A stretch of DNA of 64,000 bases from Rhynochetos jubatus. Taxonomy: Eukaryota; Chordata; Aves; Eurypygiformes; Rhynochetidae. Positions 47,552 through 60,766 of the stretch are shown here, in pieces. Below the pieces are notes generated by a model. That model was not told the origin of the DNA. It worked only from the letters and a program-made list of their open reading frames with translations, and ran no database searches. The stretch is taken from assembly GCA_027574665.1 (NCBI GenBank), contig CM050659.1:873001-937000 (forward strand). Reading direction: 5' to 3'. Position 1 is the first letter of the stretch. Each line of letters opens with the position of its first letter. The position numbers and the translations under genes are program-made.

Positions 47552-48967
47552 ATGCGCGGCTCGTTGAAGCGTCTGCCCGAACACGGCCATCTGAAGCAGC
47601 ACTGTAATGCGACCAAACAGAAAGAGTTAGGAGAGAATTTCTTGTTCCTTCTTGCTGCGCCTTTGCAGAGCACTGTGTGCCAGAGCAGCCGGATCGCTGT
47701 GTTGCTTGCAATCTCCAGTTCCAACAGTGCCACAGTTCCTCGGCAACAGAAAGAGCTAGGAAGGAATTGCTTACGCTGTTTTCTCTCGCTGTGCTCTAGC
47801 AGTTCGTTCCCTTTTCGGCAGAGCGCGGGACCGCTTGCAAAGCTTAGAAACAAACCTCTCCCTTTTCCTCCAAAAGGGAAAGAGCTACGAGGGAATTTCT
47901 TAGGGAAACCTTGTTTGTTTTGGCAGAGCACTGCATGCCTCTTAAGACAGAGCTCTGGATCCCCGGGAAAGTCGAAATCCACAGGGTCACCTTCTCTGTG
48001 CTAACAGGCTCGGAGAGGCTGGAATGCGCGGCTCGTTGAAGCATCTGCCCGAACACGGACATCTGAAGCAGCACTGTAATGCGACCAAACAGAAAGAGTT
48101 AGGAGAGAATTTCTTGTCCCTTCTTGCTGCGCCTTTGCAGAGCACTGCGTGCCAGAGCAGCCGGATCGCTGTGTTGCTTGCAATCTCCAGTTCCAACAGT
48201 GCCACAGTTCCTCGGCAACAGAAAGAGCTAGGAAGGAATTGCTTGCGCTGTTTTCTCTCGCTGTGCTCTAGCAGTTCGTTCCCTTTTCGGCAGAGCGCGG
48301 GACCGCTTGCAAAGCTTAGAAACAAACCTCTCCCTTTTCCTCCAAAAGGGAAAGAGCTACGAGGGAATTTCTTAGCGAAACCTTGTTTGTTTTGGCAGAG
48401 CACTGCATGCCTCTGAAGACAGAGCTCTGTATCCCCGGGAAAGTCGAAAGCCACAGGGTCACCTTCTCTGTGCTAACAGGCTCGGAGAGGCTCGAATGCG
48501 CGGCTCGTTGAAGCGTCTGCCCGAACACGGACATCTGAAGCGGCACTGTAATGCGACCAAACAGAAAGAGTTAGGAGAGAATTTCTTGTCCCTTCTTGCT
48601 GCGCCTTTGCAGAGCACTGCGTGCCAGAGCAGCCGGATCGCTGTGTTGCTTGCAATCTCCAGTTCCAACAGTGCCACAGTTCCTCGGCAACAGAAAGAGC
48701 TAGGAAGGAATTGCTTACGCTGTTTTCTCTCGCTGTGCTCTAGCAGTTCGTTCCCTTTTCGGCAGAGCGCGGGACCGCTTGCAAAGCTTAGAAACAAACC
48801 TCTCCCTTTTCCTCCAAAAGGGAAAGAGCTACGAGGGAATTTCTTAGCGAAACCTTGTTTGTTTTGGCAGAGCACTGCATGCCTCTGAAGACAGAGCTCT
48901 GTATCCCCGGGAAAGTCGAAAGCCACAGGGTCACCTTCTCTGTGCTAACAGGCTCGGAGAGGCTCGA
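47080..48967 (+). repeat. Four-unit block f, left copy (M100-M103)
   Basis: Series: AAGCGGCAC with GCGCGTTTGC; a unit with GGCCATC and CACTGTGTGCC and G at pos. 353; a unit with GAAGCATCTG; and an AAGCGGCAC unit with TGA and G at pos. 427. It is matched by 56991-58878 (offset 9,911 bp). I see about four differences, mostly in the second unit from pos. 93 and near pos. 392-404. Confidence 0.8.
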
Positions 48968-51799
48968 ATGCGCGGCTCGTTGAAGCGTCTGCCCGAACAC
49001 GGACATCTGAAGCAGCACTGTAATGCGACCAAACAGAAAGAGTTAGGAGAGAATTTCTTGTCCCTTCTTGCTGCGCCCTTGCAGAGCACTGCGTGCCAGA
49101 GCAGCCGGATCGCTGTGTTGCTTGCAATCTCCAGTTCCAACAGTGCCACAGTTCCTCGGCAACAGAAAGAGCTAGGAAGGAATTGCTTACGCTGTTTTCT
49201 CTCGCTGTGCTCTAGCAGTTCGTTCCCTTTTCGGCAGAGCGCGGGACCGCTTGCAAAGCTTAGAAACAAAGCTCTCCCTTTTCCTCCAAAAGGGAAAGAG
49301 CTACGAGGGAATTTCTTAGCGAAACCTTGTTTGTTTTGGCAGAGCACTGCATGCCTCTTAAGACAGAGCTCTGTATCCCCGGGAAAGTCGAAATCCACAG
49401 GGTCACCTTCTCTGTGCTAACAGGCTCGGAGAGGCTCGAATGCGCGGCTCGTTGAAGCGTCTGCCCGAACACGGACATCTGAAGCAGCACTGTAATGCGA
49501 CCAAACAGAAAGAGTTAGGAGAGAATTTCTTGTCCCTTCTTACTGCGCCTTTGCAGGGCACTGCGTGCCAGAGCAGCCGGATCGCTGTGTTGCTTGCAAT
49601 CTCCAGTTCCAACAGTGCCACAGTTCCTCGGCAACAGAAAGAGCTAGGAAGAAATTGCTTGCGCTGTTTTCTCTCGCTGTGCTCTAGCAGTTCGTTCCCT
49701 TTTCGGCAGAGCGCGGGACCGCTTGCAAAGCTTAGAAACAAACCTCTCCCTTTTCCTCCAAAAGGGAAAGAGCTACGAGGGAATTTCTTAGCGAAACCTT
49801 GTTTGTTTTGGCAGAGCACTGCATGCCTCTTAAGACAGAGCTCTGTATCCCCGGGAAAGTCGAAATCCACAGGGTCACCTTCTCTGTGCTAACAGGCTCG
49901 GAGAGGCTCGAATGCGCGGCTCGTTGAAGCGTCTGCCCGAACACGGACATCTGAAGCAGCACTGTAATGCGACCAAACAGAAAGAGTTAGGAGAGAATTT
50001 CTTGTCCCTTCTTGCTGCGCCCTTGCAGAGCACTGCGTGCCAGAGCAGCCGGATCGCTGTGTTGCTTGCAATCTCCAGTTCCAACAGTGCCACAGTTCCT
50101 CGGCAACAGAAAGAGCTAGGAAGGAATTGCTTACGCTGTTTTCTCTCGCTGTGCTCTAGCAGTTCGTTCCCTTTTCGGCAGAGCGCGGGACCGCTTGCAA
50201 AGCTTAGAAACAAACCTCTCCCTTTTCCTCCAAAAGGGAAAGAGCTACGAGGGAATTTCTTAGCGAAACCTTGTTTGTTTTGGCAGAGCACTGCATGCTT
50301 CTTAAGACTGAGCTCTGTATCCCCGGGAAAGTCGAAAGCCACAGGGTCACCTTCTCTGTGCTAACAGGCTCGGAGAGGCTCGAATGCGCGGCTCGTTGAA
50401 GCGTCTGCCCGAACACGGACATCTGAAGCAGCACTGTAATGCGACCAAACAGAAAGAGTTAGGAGAGAATTTCTTGTCCCTTCTTGCTGCGCCCTTGCAG
50501 AGCACTGCGTGCCAGAGCAGCCGGATCGCTGTGTTGCTTGCAATCTCCAGTTCCAACAGTGCCACAGTTCCTCGGCAACAGAAAGAGCTAGGAAGGAATT
50601 GCTTACGCTGTTTTCTCTCGCTGTGCTCTAGCAGTTCGTTCCCTTTTCGGCAGAGCGCGGGACCGCTTGCAAAGCTTAGAAACAAACCTCTCCCTTTTCC
50701 TCCAAAAGGGAAAGAGCTACGAGGGAATTTCTTAGCGAAACCTTGTTTGTTTTGGCAGAGCACTGCATGCTTCTTAAGACTGAGCTCTGTATCCCCGGGA
50801 AAGTCGAAATCCACAGGGTCACCTTCTCTGTGCTAACAGGCTCGGAGAGGCTCGAATGCGCGGCTCGTTGAAGCGTCTGCCCGAACACGGACATCTGAAG
50901 CAGCACTGTAATGCGACCAAACAGAAAGAGTTAGGAGAGAATTTCTTGTCCCTTCTTGCTGCGCCCTTGCAGAGCACTGCGTGCCAGAGCAGCCGGATCG
51001 CTGTGTTGCTTGCAATCTCCAGTTCCAACAGTGCCACAGTTCCTCGGCAACAGAAAGAGCTAGGAAGGAATTGCTTACGCTGTTTTCTCTCGCTGTGCTC
51101 TAGCAGTTGGTTCCCTTTTCGGCAGAGCGCGGGACCGCTTGCAAAGCTTAGAAACAAACCTCTCCCTTTTCCTCCAAAAGGGAAAGAGCTACGAGGGAAT
51201 TTCTTAGCGAAACCTTGTTTGTTTTGGCAGAGCACTGCATGCCTCTGAAGACAGAGCTCTGTATCCCCGGGAAAGTCGAAATCCACAGGGTCACCTTCTC
51301 TGTGCTAACAGGCTCGGAGAGGCTCGAATGCGCGGCTCGTTGAAGCGTCTGCCCGAACACGGCCATCTGAAGCAGCACTGTAATGCGACCAAACAGAAAG
51401 AGTTAGGAGAGAATTTCTTGTCCCTTCTTGCTGCGCCTTTGCAGAGCACTGCGTGCCAGAGCAGCCGGATCGCTGTGTTGCTTGCAATCTCCAGTTCCAA
51501 CAGTGCCACAGTTCCTCGGCAACAGAAAGAGCTAGGAAGGAATTGCTTACGCTGTTTTCTCTCGCTGTGCTCTAGCAGTTCGTTCCCTTTTCGGCAGAGC
51601 GCGGGACCGCTTGCAAAGCTTAGAAACAAACCTCTCTCTTTTCCTCCAAAAGGGAAAGAGCTACGAGGGAATTTCTTAGCGAAACCTTGTTTGTTTTGGC
51701 AGAGCACTGCATGCCTCTTAAGACAGAGCTCTGTATCCCCGGGAAAGTCGAAATCCACAGGGTCACCTTCTCTGTGCTAACAGGCTCGGAGAGGCTGGA
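48968..51799 (+). repeat. Six-unit block a, right copy (M104-M109)
   Basis: Ordered counterpart of 1298-4129. It differs by C instead of G at pos. 304 in its third unit and T instead of G at pos. 427 in its fourth. The next unit (51800) no longer matches the unit at 4130, which marks the right edge of the shared block. Confidence 0.85.
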
Positions 51800-53215
51800 A
51801 TGCGCGGCTCGTTGAAGCGTCTGCCCGAACACGGACATCTGAAGCAGCACTGTAATGCGACCAAACAGAAAGAGTTAGGAGAGAATTTCTTGTCCCTTCT
51901 TGCTGCGCCTTTGCAGAGCACTGCGTGCCAGAGCAGCCGGATCGCTGTGTTGCTTGCAATCTCCAGTTCCAACAGTGCCACAGTTCCTCGGCAACAGAAA
52001 GAGCTAGGAAGGAATTGCTTGCGCTGTTTTCTCTCGCTGTGCTCTAGCAGTTCGTTCCCTTTTCGGCAGAGCGCCGGACCGCTTGCAAAGCTTAGAAACA
52101 AACCTCTCCCTTTTCCTCCAAAAGGGAAAGAGCTACGAGGGAATTTCTTAGCGAAACCTTGTTTGTTTTGGCAGAGCACTGCATGCCTCTTAAGACAGAG
52201 CTCTGTATCCCCGGGAAAGTCGAAATCCACAGGGTCACCTTCTCTGTGCTAACAGGCTCGGAGAGGCTGGAATGCGCGGCTCGTTGAAGCGTCTGCCCGA
52301 ACACGGACATCTGAAGCAGCACTGTAATGCGACCAAACAGAAAGAGTTAGGAGAGAATTTCTTGTCCCTTCTTGCTGCGCCTTTGCAGAGCACTGCGTGC
52401 CAGAGCAGCCGGATCGCTGTGTTGCTTGCAATCTCCAGTTCCAACAGTGCCACAGTTCCTCGGCAACAGAAAGAGCTAGGAAGGAATTGCTTACGCTGTT
52501 TTCTCTCGCTGTGCTCTAGCAGTTCGTTCCCTTTTCGGCAGAGCGCGGGACCGCTTGCAAAGCTTAGAAACAAACCTCTCCCTTTTCCTCCAAAAGGGAA
52601 AGAGCTACGAGGGAATTTCTTAGCGAAACCTTGTTTGTTTTGGCAGAGCACTGCATGCCTCTTAAGACAGAGCTCTGTATCCCCGGGAAAGTCGAAATCC
52701 ACAGGGTCACCTTCTCTGTGCTAACAGGCTCGGAGAGGCTGGAATGCGCGGCTCGTTGAAGCGTCTGCCCGAACACGGACATCTGAAGCAGCACTGTAAT
52801 GCGACCAAACAGAAAGAGTTAGGAGAGAATTTCTTGTCCCTTCTTGCTGCGCCCTTGCAGAGCACTGCGTGCCAGAGCAGCCGGATCGCTGTGTTGCTTG
52901 CAATCTCCAGTTCCAACAGTGCCACAGTTCCTCGGCAACAGAAAGAGCTAGGAAGGAATTGCTTACGCTGTTTTCTCTCGCTGTGCTCTAGCAGTTCGTT
53001 CCCTTTTCGGCAGAGCGCGGGACCGCTTGCAAAGCTTAGAAACAAACCTCTCCCTTTTCCTCCAAAAGGGAAAGAGCTACGAGGGAATTTCTTAGGGAAA
53101 CCTTGTTTGTTTTGGCAGAGCACTGCATGCCTCTTAAGACAGAGCTCTGTATCCCCGGGAAAGTCGAAATCCACAGGGTCACCTTCTCTGTGCTAACAGG
53201 CTCGGAGAGGCTGGA

Positions 53216-55965
53216 ATGCGCGGCTCGTTGAAGCGTCTGCCCGAACACGGATATCTGAAGCAGCACTGTAATGCGACCAAACAGAAAGAGTTAGGAGAGA
53301 ATTTCTTGTCCCTTCTTGCTGCGCCTTTGCAGAGCACTGCGTGCCAGAGCAGCCGGATCGCTGTGTTGCTTGCAATCTCCAGTTCCAACAGTGCCACAGT
53401 TCCTCGGCAACAGAAAGAGCTAGGAAGGAATTGCTTGCGCTGTTTTCTCTCGCTGTGCTCTAGCAGTTCGTTCCCTTTTCGGCAGAGTGCGGGACCGCTT
53501 GCAAAGCTTAGAAACAAACCTCTCCCTTTTCCTCCAAAAGGGAAAGAGCTACGAGGGAATTTCTTAGCGAAACCTTGTTTGTTTTGGCAGAGCACTGCAT
53601 GCCTCTTAAGACAGAGCTCTGTATCCCCGGGAAAGTCGAAATCCACAGGGTCACCTTCTCTGTGCTAACAGGCTCGGAGAGGCTGGAATGCGCGGCTCGT
53701 TGAAGCGTCTGCCCGAACACGGACATCTGAAGCAGCACTCTAATGCGACCAAATAGAAAGAGTTAGGAGAGTATTTCTTGTCCCTTCTTGCTGCGCCTTT
53801 GCAGAGCACTGCGTGCCAGAGCAGCCGGATCGCTGTGTTGCTTGCAATCTCCAGTTCCAACAGTGCCACAGTTCCTCGGCAACAGAAAGAGCTAGGAAGG
53901 AATTGCTTACGCTGTTTTCTCTCGCTGTGCTCTAGCAGTTCGTTCATTTTCGGCAGAGCGCGGGACCGCTTGCAAAGCTTAGAAACAAACCTCTCCCTTT
54001 TCCTCCAAAAGGGAAAGAGCTACGAGGGAATTTCTTAGCGAAACCTTGTTTGTTTTGGCAGAGCACTGCATGCCTCTGAAGACAGAGCTCTGTATCCCCG
54101 GGAAAGTCGAAAGCCACAGGGTCACCTTCTCTGTGCTAACAGGCTCGGAGAGGCTGGAATGCGCGGCTCGTTGAAGCGTCTGCCCGAACACGGACATCTG
54201 AAGCAGCACTGTAATGCGACCAAACAGAAAGAGTTAGGAGAGTATTTCTTGTCCCTTCTTGCTGCGCCTTTGCAGAGCACTGCGTGCCAGAGCAGCCGGA
54301 TCGCTGTGTTGCTTGCAATCTCCAGTTCCAACAGTGCCACAGTTCCTCGGCAACAGAAAGAGCTAGGAAGGAATTGCTTATGCTGTTTTCTCTCGCTGTG
54401 CTCTAGCAGTTCGTTCCCTTTTCGGCAGAGCGCGGGACCGCTTGCAAAGCTTAGAAACAAACCTCTCCCTTTTCCTCCAAAAGGGAAAGAGCTACGAGGG
54501 AATTTCTTAGCGAAACCTTGTTTGTTTTGGCAGAGCACTGCATGCCTCTGAAGACAGAGCTCTGTATCCCCGGGAAAGTCGAAAGCCACAGGGTCACCTT
54601 CTCTGTGCTAACAGGCTCGGAAAGGCTCGAATGCGCGGCTCGTTGAAGCGTCTGCCCGAACACGGACATCTGAAGCAGCACTGTAATGCGACCAAACAGA
54701 AAGAGTTAGGAGAGAATTTCTTGTCCCTTCTTGCTGCGCCCTTGCAGAGCACTGCGTGCCAGAGCAGCCGGATCGCTGTGTTGCTTGCAATCTCCAGTTC
54801 CAACAGTGCCACAGTTCCTCGGCAACAGAAAGAGCTAGGAAGGAATTGCTTACGCTGTTTTCTCTCGCTGTGCTCTAGCAGTTCGTTCCCTTTTCGGCAG
54901 AGCGCGGGACCGCTTGCAAAGCTTAGAAACAAACCTCTCCCTTTTCCTCCAAAAGGGAAAGAGCTACGAGGGAATTTCTTAGCGAAACCTTGTTTGTTTT
55001 GGCAGAGCACTGCATGCCTCTTAAGACAGAGCTCTGTATCCCCGGGAAAGTCGAAATCCACAGGGTCACCTTCTCTGTGCTAACAGGCTCGGAGAGGCTC
55101 GAATGCGCGGCTCGTTGAAGCGTCTGCCCGAACACGGACATCTAAAGCAGCACTGTAATGCGACCAAACAGAAAGAGTTAGGAGAGAATTTCTTGTCCCT
55201 TCTTGCTGCGCCTTTGCAGAGCACTGCGTGCCAGAGCAGCCGGATCGCTGTGTTGCTTGCAATCTCCAGTTCCAACAGTGCCACAGTTCCTCGGCAACAG
55301 AAAGAGCTAGGAAGGAATTGCTTGCGCTGTTTTCTCTCGCTGTGCTCTAGCAGTTCGTTCCCTTTTCGGCAGAGCGCGGGACCGCTTGCAAAGCTTAGAA
55401 ACAAACCTCTCCCTTTTCCTCCAAAAAGGAAAGAGCTACGAGAGAATTTCTTAGGGAAACCTTGTTTGTTTTGGCAGAGCACTGCATGCCTCTTAAGACA
55501 GAGCTCTGTATCCCCGGGAAAGTCGAAATCCACAGGGTCACCTTCTCTGTGCTAACAGGCTCGGAGAGGCTGGAATGCGCGGCTCGTTGAAGCGTCTGCC
55601 CGAACACGGACATCTGAAGCAGCACTGTAATGCGACCAAACAGAAAGAGTTAGGAGAGAATTTCTTGTCCCTTCTTGCTGCGCCCTTGCAGAGCACTGCG
55701 TGCCAGAGCAGCCGGATCGCTGTGTTGCTTGCAATCTCCAGTTCCAACAGTGCCACAGTTCCTCGGCAACAGAAAGAGCTAGGAAGGAATTGCTTGCGCT
55801 GTTTTCTCTCGCTGTGCTCTAGCAGTTTGTTCCCTTTTCGGCAGAGCGCGGGACCGCTTGCAAAGCTTAGAAACAAAGCTCTCCCTTTTCCTCCAAAAGG
55901 GAAAGAGCTACGAGGGAATTTCTTAGCGAAACCTTGTTTGTTTTGGCAGAGCACTGCATGCCTCT
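53216..55965 (+). repeat. Block e, right copy (M113 to most of M118)
   Basis: Counterpart of 43777-46526. Past pos. 392 of the unit at 55575 the sequence has TGA instead of TTA and then joins block i. The left copy instead joins the AAGCGGCAC units. Confidence 0.9.
53688..54158 (+). repeat. 471-bp landmark unit, right copy (M114)
   Basis: It carries the same deletion and three substitutions as the unit at 44249, exactly 9,439 bp to the right (20 units minus one base). Confidence 0.95.
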
Positions 55966-56046
55966 GAAGACAGAGCTCTGTATCCCCGGGAAAGTCGAAA
56001 TCCACAGGGTCACCTTCTCTGTGCTAACAGGCTCGGAGAGGCTCGA

Positions 56047-56990
56047 ATGCGCGGCTCGTTGAAGCGTCTGCCCGAACACGGACATCTGAAGCAGCACTGT
56101 AATGCGACCAAACAGAAAGAGTTAGGAGAGAATTTCTTGTCCCTTCTTGCTGCGCCTTTGCAGAGCACTGCGTGCCAGAGCAGCCGGATCGCTGTGTTGC
56201 TTGCAATCTCCAGTTCCAACAGTGCCACAGTTCCTCGGCAACAGAAAGAGCTAGGAAGGAATTGCTTACGCTGTTTTCTCTCGCTGTGCTCTAGCAGTTC
56301 GTTCCCTTTTCGGCAGAGCGCGGGACCGCTTGCAAAGCTTAGAAACAAACCTCTCCCTTTTCCTCCAAAAGGGAAAGAGCTACGAGGGAATTTCTTAGCG
56401 AAACCTTGTTTGTTTTGGCAGAGCACTGCATGCCTCTTAAGACAGAGCTCTGTATCCCCGGGAAAGTCGAAAACCACAGGGTCACCTTCTCTGTGCTAAC
56501 AGGCTCGGAGAGGCTCGAAGGCGCGGCTCGTTGAAGCGTCTGCCCGAACACGGACATCTGAAGCAGCACTCTAATGCGACCAAACAGAAAGAGTTAGGAG
56601 AGAATTTCTTGTCCCTTCTTGCTGCGCCTTTGCAGAGCACTGCGTGCCAGAGCAGCCGGATCGCTGTGTTGCTTGCAATCTCCAGTTCCAACAGTGCCAC
56701 AGTTCCTCGGCAACAGAAAGAGCTAGGAAGGAATTGCTTGCGCTGTTTTCTCTCGCTGTGCTCTAGCAGTTCGTTCCCTTTTCGGCAGAGCGCGGGACCG
56801 CTTGCAAAGCTTAGAAACAAACCTCTCCCTTTTCCTCCAAAAGGGAAAGAGCTACGAGGGAATTTCTTAGCGAAACCTTGTTTGTTTTGGCAGAGCACTG
56901 CATGCCTCTTAAGACAGAGCTCTGTATCCCCGGGAAAGTCGAAATCCACAGGGTCACCTTCTCTGTGCTAACAGGCTCGGAGAGGCTCGA
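56047..56990 (+). repeat. Two-unit block i, right copy (M119-M120)
   Basis: Counterpart of 35754-36697. The second unit ends with T at pos. 427, like the unit at 36698, so it is probably a fusion of two left-hand units. It brings the pos. 53 C marker into a region that otherwise lacks it. Confidence 0.75.
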
Positions 56991-58878
56991 ATGCGCGGCT
57001 CGTTGAAGCGTCTGCCCGAACACGGACATCTGAAGCGGCACTGTAATGCGACCAAACAGAAAGAGTTAGGAGAGAATTTCTTGTCCCTTCTTGCTGCGCG
57101 TTTGCAGAGCACTGCGTGCCAGAGCAGCCGGATCGCTGTGTTGCTTGCAATCTCCAGTTCCAACAGTGCCACAGTTCCTCGGCAACAGAAAGAGCTAGGA
57201 AGGAATTGCTTACGCTGTTTTCTCTCGCTGTGCTCTAGCAGTTCGTTCCCTTTTCGGCAGAGCGCGGGACCGCTTGCAAAGCTTAGAAACAAACCTCTCC
57301 CTTTTCCTCCAAAAGGGAAAGAGCTACGAGGGAATTTCTTAGCGAAACCTTGTTTGTTTTGGCAGAGCACTGCATGCCTCTTAAGACAGAGCTCTGTATC
57401 CCCGGGAAAGTCGAAATCCACAGGGTCACCTTCTCTGTGCTAACAGGCTCGGAGAGGCTCGAATGCGCGGCTCGTTGAAGCGTCTGCCCGAACACGGCCA
57501 TCTGAAGCAGCACTGTAATGCGACCAAACAGAAAGAGTTAGGAGAGAATTTCTTGTCCCTTCTTGCTGCGCCTTTGCAGAGCACTGTGTGCCAGAGCAGC
57601 CGGATCGCTGTGTTGCTTGCAATCTCCAGTTCCAACAGTGCCACAGTTCCTCGGCAACAGAAAGAGCTAGGAAGGAATTGCTTACGCTGTTTTCTCTCGC
57701 TGTGCTCTAGCAGTTCGTTCCCTTTTCGGCAGAGCGCGGGACCGCTTGCAAAGCTTAGAAACAAACCTCTCCCTTTTCCTCCAAAAGGGAAAGAGCTACG
57801 AGGGAATTTCTTAGGGAAACCTTGTTTGTTTTGGCAGAGCACTGCATGCCTCTGAAGACAGAGCTCTGTATCCCCGGGAAAGTCGAAATCCACAGGGTCA
57901 CCTTCTCTGTGCTAACAGGCTCGGAGAGGCTGGAATGCGCGGCTCGTTGAAGCATCTGCCCGAACACGGACATCTGAAGCAGCACTGTAATGCGACCAAA
58001 CAGAAAGAGTTAGGAGAGAATTTCTTGTCCCTTCTTGCTGCGCCTTTGCAGAGCACTGCGTGCCAGAGCAGCCGGATCGCTGTGTTGCTTGCAATCTCCA
58101 GTTCCAACAGTGCCACAGTTCCTCGGCAACAGAAAGAGCTAGGAAGGAATTGCTTGCGCTGTTTTCTCTCGCTGTGCTCTAGCAGTTCGTTCCCTTTTCG
58201 GCAGAGCGCGGGACCGCTTGCAAAGCTTAGAAACAAACCTCTCCCTTTTCCTCCAAAAGGGAAAGAGCTACGAGGGAATTTCTTAGCGAAACCTTGTTTG
58301 TTTTGGCAGAGCACTGCATGCCTCTGAAGACAGAGCTCTGTATCCCCGGGAAAGTCGAAAGCCACAGGGTCACCTTCTCTGTGCTAACAGGCTCGGAGAG
58401 GCTCGAATGCGCGGCTCGTTGAAGCGTCTGCCCGAACACGGACATCTGAAGCGGCACTGTAATGCGACCAAACAGAAAGAGTTAGGAGAGAATTTCTTGT
58501 CCCTTCTTGCTGCGCCTTTGCAGAGCACTGCGTGCCAGAGCAGCCGGATCGCTGTGTTGCTTGCAATCTCCAGTTCCAACAGTGCCACAGTTCCTCGGCA
58601 ACAGAAAGAGCTAGGAAGGAATTGCTTACGCTGTTTTCTCTCGCTGTGCTCTAGCAGTTCGTTCCCTTTTCGGCAGAGCGCGGGACCGCTTGCAAAGCTT
58701 AGAAACAAAGCTCTCCCTTTTCCTCCAAAAGGGAAAGAGCTACGAGGGAATTTCTTAGCGAAACCTTGTTTGTTTTGGCAGAGCACTGCATGCCTCTGAA
58801 GACAGAGCTCTGTATCCCCGGGAAAGTCGAAAGCCACAGGGTCACCTTCTCTGTGCTAACAGGCTCGGAGAGGCTCGA
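56991..58878 (+). repeat. Four-unit block f, right copy (M121-M124)
   Basis: Counterpart of 47080-48967. The second unit has TGA and CTGTATCC where the left copy has TTA and CTGGATCC. The fourth has G at pos. 304 instead of C. Confidence 0.8.
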
Positions 58879-60766
58879 ATGCGCGGCTCGTTGAAGCGTC
58901 TGCCCGAACACGGCCATCTGAAGCAGCACTGTAATGCGACCAAACAGAAAGAGTTAGGAGAGAATTTCTTGTTCCTTCTTGCTGCGCCTTTGCAGAGCAC
59001 TGTGTGCCAGAGCAGCCGGATCGCTGTGTTGCTTGCAATCTCCAGTTCCAACAGTGCCACAGTTCCTCGGCAACAGAAAGAGCTAGGAAGGAATTGCTTG
59101 CGCTGTTTTCTCTCGCTGTGCTCTAGCAGTTCGTTCCCTTTTCGGCAGAGCGCGGGACCGCTTGCAAAGCTTAGAAACAAACCTCTCCCTTTTCCTCCAA
59201 AAGGGAAAGAGCTACGAGGGAATTTCTTAGCGAAACCTTGTTTGTTTTGGCAGAGCACTGCATGCCTCTGAAGACAGAGCTCTGTATCCCCGGGAAAGTC
59301 GAAATCCACAGGGTCACCTTCTCTGTGCTAACAGGCTCGGAGAGGCTCGAATGCGCGGCTCGTTGAAGCGTCTGCCCGAACACGGACATCTGAAGCAGCA
59401 CTGTAATGCGACCAAACAGAAAGAGTTAGGAGAGAATTTCTTGTCCCTTCTTGCTGCGCCCTTGCAGAGCACTGCGTGCCAGAGCAGCCGGATCGCTGTG
59501 TTGCTTGCAATCTCCAGTTCCAACAGTGCCACAGTTCCTCGGCAACAGAAAGAGCTAGGAAGGAATTGCTTACGCTGTTTTCTCTCGCTGTGCTCTAGCG
59601 GTTCGTTCCCTTTTCGGCAGAGTGCGGGACCGCTTGCAAAGCTTAGAAACAAACCTCTCCCTTTTCCTCCAAAAGGGAAAGAGCTACGAGGGAATTTCTT
59701 AGCGAAACCTTGTTTGTTTTGGCAGAGCACTGCATGCCTCTTAAGACAGAGCTCTGTATCCCCGGGAAAGTCGAAAGCCACAGGGTCACCTTCTCTGTGC
59801 TAACAGGCTCGGAGAGGCTCGAATGCGCGGCTCGTTGAAGCGTCTGCCCGAACACGGACATCTGAAGCAGCACTGTAATGCGACCAAACAGAAAGAGTTA
59901 GGAGAGAATTTCTTGTCCCTTCTTGCTGCGCCCTTGCAGAGCACTGCGTGCCAGAGCAGCCGGATCGCTGTGTTGCTTGCAATCTCCAGTTCCAACAGTG
60001 CCACAGTTCCTCGGCAACAGAAAGAGCTAGGAAGGAATTGCTTACGCTGTTTTCTCTCGCTGTGCTCTAGCAGTTCGTTCCCTTTTCGGCAGAGCGCGGG
60101 ACCGCTTGCAAAGCTTAGAAACAAAGCTCTCCCTTTTCCTCCAAAAGGGAAAGAGCTACGAGGGAATTTCTTAGCGAAACCTTGTTTGTTTTGGCAGAGC
60201 ACTGCATGCCTCTTAAGACAGAGCTCTGTATCCCCGGGAAAGTCGAAATCCACAGGGTCACCTTCTCTGTGCTAACAGGCTCGGAGAGGCTCGAATGCGC
60301 GGCTCGTTGAAGCGTCTGCCCGAACACGGACATCTGAAGCAGCACTGTAATGCGACCAAACAGAAAGAGTTAGGAGAGAATTTCTTGTCCCTTCTTACTG
60401 CGCCTTTGCAGGGCACTGCGTGCCAGAGCAGCCGGATCGCTGTGTTGCTTGCAATCTCCAGTTCCAACAGTGCCACAGTTCCTCGGCAACAGAAAGAGCT
60501 AGGAAGAAATTGCTTGCGCTGTTTTCTCTCGCTGTGCTCTAGCAGTTCGTTCCCTTTTCGGCAGAGCGCGGGACCGCTTGCAAAGCTTAGAAACAAACCT
60601 CTCCCTTTTCCTCCAAAAGGGAAAGAGCTACGAGGGAATTTCTTAGCGAAACCTTGTTTGTTTTGGCAGAGCACTGCATGCCTCTTAAGACAGAGCTCTG
60701 GATCCCCGGGAAAGTCGAAATCCACAGGGTCACCTTCTCTGTGCTAACAGGCTCGGAGAGGCTCGA
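58879..60766 (+). repeat. Four-unit block g, right copy (M125-M128)
   Basis: Counterpart of 354-2241. Its first two units are repeated, in altered form, six units further on (61711 and 62183). Confidence 0.85.

Noticed and set aside
48968..60766. All duplicated blocks as assembly artefacts
   Set aside because: Most copies carry a few private differences and different flanking units, which simple collapsed or duplicated contigs would not. Artefact remains possible for the zero-difference pairs and needs raw reads.
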